Positions 6,368 through 7,322 of a DNA stretch of 7,322 nt are shown here, one piece after another. The position numbers and the translations under genes are program-made. The notes beneath the pieces are model-generated. The model was not told the DNA's origin, searched no databases, and saw only the letters and a program-made list of their open reading frames with translations. The first letter of the stretch is position 1, and every line of letters begins with the position of its first letter. The DNA comes from an uncultured Rhodospirillales bacterium (GTDB lineage Bacteria > Pseudomonadota > Alphaproteobacteria > Rhodospirillales > Casp-alpha2): the NCBI GenBank assembly GCA_938074585.1, contig CALJEW010000063.1:1-7322 (forward strand), read 5' to 3'.

Positions 6368-7322
6368 ATGTTTAGAAAATTGATTGGTTTCCTAATATCA
6401 AGTGCTCTTTTTTGGGTTTCAGCATCTGCATTTTCTCAAACCTTCACGTCAGAAGATTATAGGTTGACAGTCACAACAGTTGCTGAAGGGCTTGAGTATC
6501 CTTGGGGGATGGATTTTTTACCGAATGATATGATGATTGTAACGGAACGCGCAGGACGGGTAAGGACTGTCTCTAATCAAGGGCAATTGAGCGCTCCTTT
6601 AAAAGGGGTTCCTAAAGTTGTCAACAACGGGCAGGGCGGGATGCTTGATGTCACCCTTGATCCTGAGTTTGCAAAAAATAACTTAATTTATGTATCCTAT
6701 TCGGAACCGGGTAAGGGCGGATCGGGAACGGCTGTTGCGCGTGCAAAGCTTGATATTGAACATAATCGTCTTGAGGATTTACAGGTTATATTTCGCCAGC
6801 ATCCTAAATCTTATGGCCCCCACCACTATGGTTCGCGCTTAGTATTTGCCAGTGACGGCACGTTATTTATAACGATTGGAGAACGAGGAGAACTTGATAG
6901 AGCCCAAGATTTTTCGATTAATCGAGGGCAGGTGATACGCATCCATTCGGATGGCTCAATTCCAGATGATAATCCATTTATAGGCCGTAAAGGTTACCGC
7001 CCTGAAGTTTGGTCTTATGGCCATCGCAATCCACAAGGTGCTGCACTTCATCCCCTCACGAGTAATTTATGGACAGTCGAACATGGAGCGCGTGGTGGCG
7101 ATGAAGTGAACATTCCTAAGCCTGGTAAAAATTATGGTTGGCCGACGATCGCTTATGGAAAACATTATTCGGGGGGTAAAATTGGTCTCGGTACGCATAA
7201 GGCCGGCATGGAACAACCCGTGCATTATTGGGATCCGTCAATCGCGCCGTCTGGCATGGATTTTTACACCGGCAGCCGGTTTCCCCAATGGCAAGGAAAT
7301 CTGTTTGTAGGTGCGCTGAAAT
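6368..7322 (+). CDS. PQQ-dependent soluble aldose (glucose/sorbosone-type) dehydrogenase, partial
   Basis: The frame starts at the ATG after a strong ribosome site and stays open to the window edge (318 codons), so the C-terminus is missing. The first 20 or so residues (MFRKLIGFLISSALFWVSASA) form a Sec signal peptide, placing the enzyme in the periplasm. The rest is a six-bladed propeller of the GSDH type related to E. coli YliI (Asd). Motifs in order are PWGMDFLP with VTERAGRVR (45-66), NGQGGMLDVTLDPEF (87-101), HHYGSRLVFASDGTLFITIGERG (152-174), the region near 187-203 ending DDNPF, VWSYGHRNPQG (214-224), EHGARGGDEVN (238-248) with NYGWP, and YWDPSIAPSGMDFYTG. His153 is the likely catalytic base. 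The family oxidises aldose sugars with bound PQQ; the real substrate is unknown. GERG and NRGQVIRI replace the commoner GDRG and H-x-GKVIR forms. It lies 28 nt after the reductase gene and may share its transcript. Confidence 0.9.
   Translation, partial: MFRKLIGFLISSALFWVSASAFSQTFTSEDYRLTVTTVAEGLEYPWGMDFLPNDMMIVTERAGRVRTVSNQGQLSAPLKGVPKVVNNGQGGMLDVTLDPEFAKNNLIYVSYSEPGKGGSGTAVARAKLDIEHNRLEDLQVIFRQHPKSYGPHHYGSRLVFASDGTLFITIGERGELDRAQDFSINRGQVIRIHSDGSIPDDNPFIGRKGYRPEVWSYGHRNPQGAALHPLTSNLWTVEHGARGGDEVNIPKPGKNYGWPTIAYGKHYSGGKIGLGTHKAGMEQPVHYWDPSIAPSGMDFYTGSRFPQWQGNLFVGALK

Overview
The window looks like a chromosomal segment from a moderately AT-rich Gram-negative bacterium, most likely a proteobacterium and plausibly a marine alphaproteobacterium. 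The taxonomic guess rests on gene content: a Tat-exported sulfide dehydrogenase flavoprotein next to a SoxS-like thioredoxin, an Escherichia coli-type BetA, and a plant HPR2-like hydroxypyruvate reductase. It is inference, not a measured placement. No rRNA, tRNA, CRISPR or phage gene was seen.

Layout, left to right. (1) 1-358: the decayed right end of an IS1595-family (IS1016-like) insertion sequence, with an in-frame stop, a one-base frameshift and loss of conserved residues. (2) 342-434: a short AT-rich leader with a TATAAT box just outside the IS end. (3) 435-2672: three plus-strand genes for exported proteins. These are a flavocytochrome c sulfide dehydrogenase flavin subunit (fccB/soxF type), a SoxS-like periplasmic thioredoxin broken by a frameshift near 1990, and a secreted GlcG/HbpS-family protein. 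(4) 2673-2847: a convergent intergenic region packed with competing inverted repeats, including an intrinsic terminator that fits the minus strand. (5) 2848-4512: betA (choline dehydrogenase) on the minus strand, with no betB or betI beside it in the window. (6) 4513-4678: a divergent promoter region. (7) 4679-7322: a plus-strand group with a HAD phosphatase (TTG start), a D-2-hydroxyacid dehydrogenase overlapping it by 4 nt, and, 28 nt later, a secreted PQQ-dependent aldose dehydrogenase cut by the window end.

How they may work together. The first group reads as periplasmic reduced-sulfur oxidation: the flavoprotein takes electrons from sulfide, SoxS would keep the SoxYZ carrier reduced, and the HbpS-like protein has no proven role here. 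No cytochrome c partner (fccA/soxE) is visible, and the SoxS gene appears dead unless the frameshift is a sequencing error. betA points to choline use as an osmoprotectant precursor or a nutrient. The HAD/reductase pair suggests a glycolate-glyoxylate-hydroxypyruvate step. I found no convincing wholly new system. The most useful leads are the sulfur-oxidation remnant beside a dead IS, the two frameshifts, the pairing of an HbpS-like protein with sulfide dehydrogenase, and the structured intergenic region.
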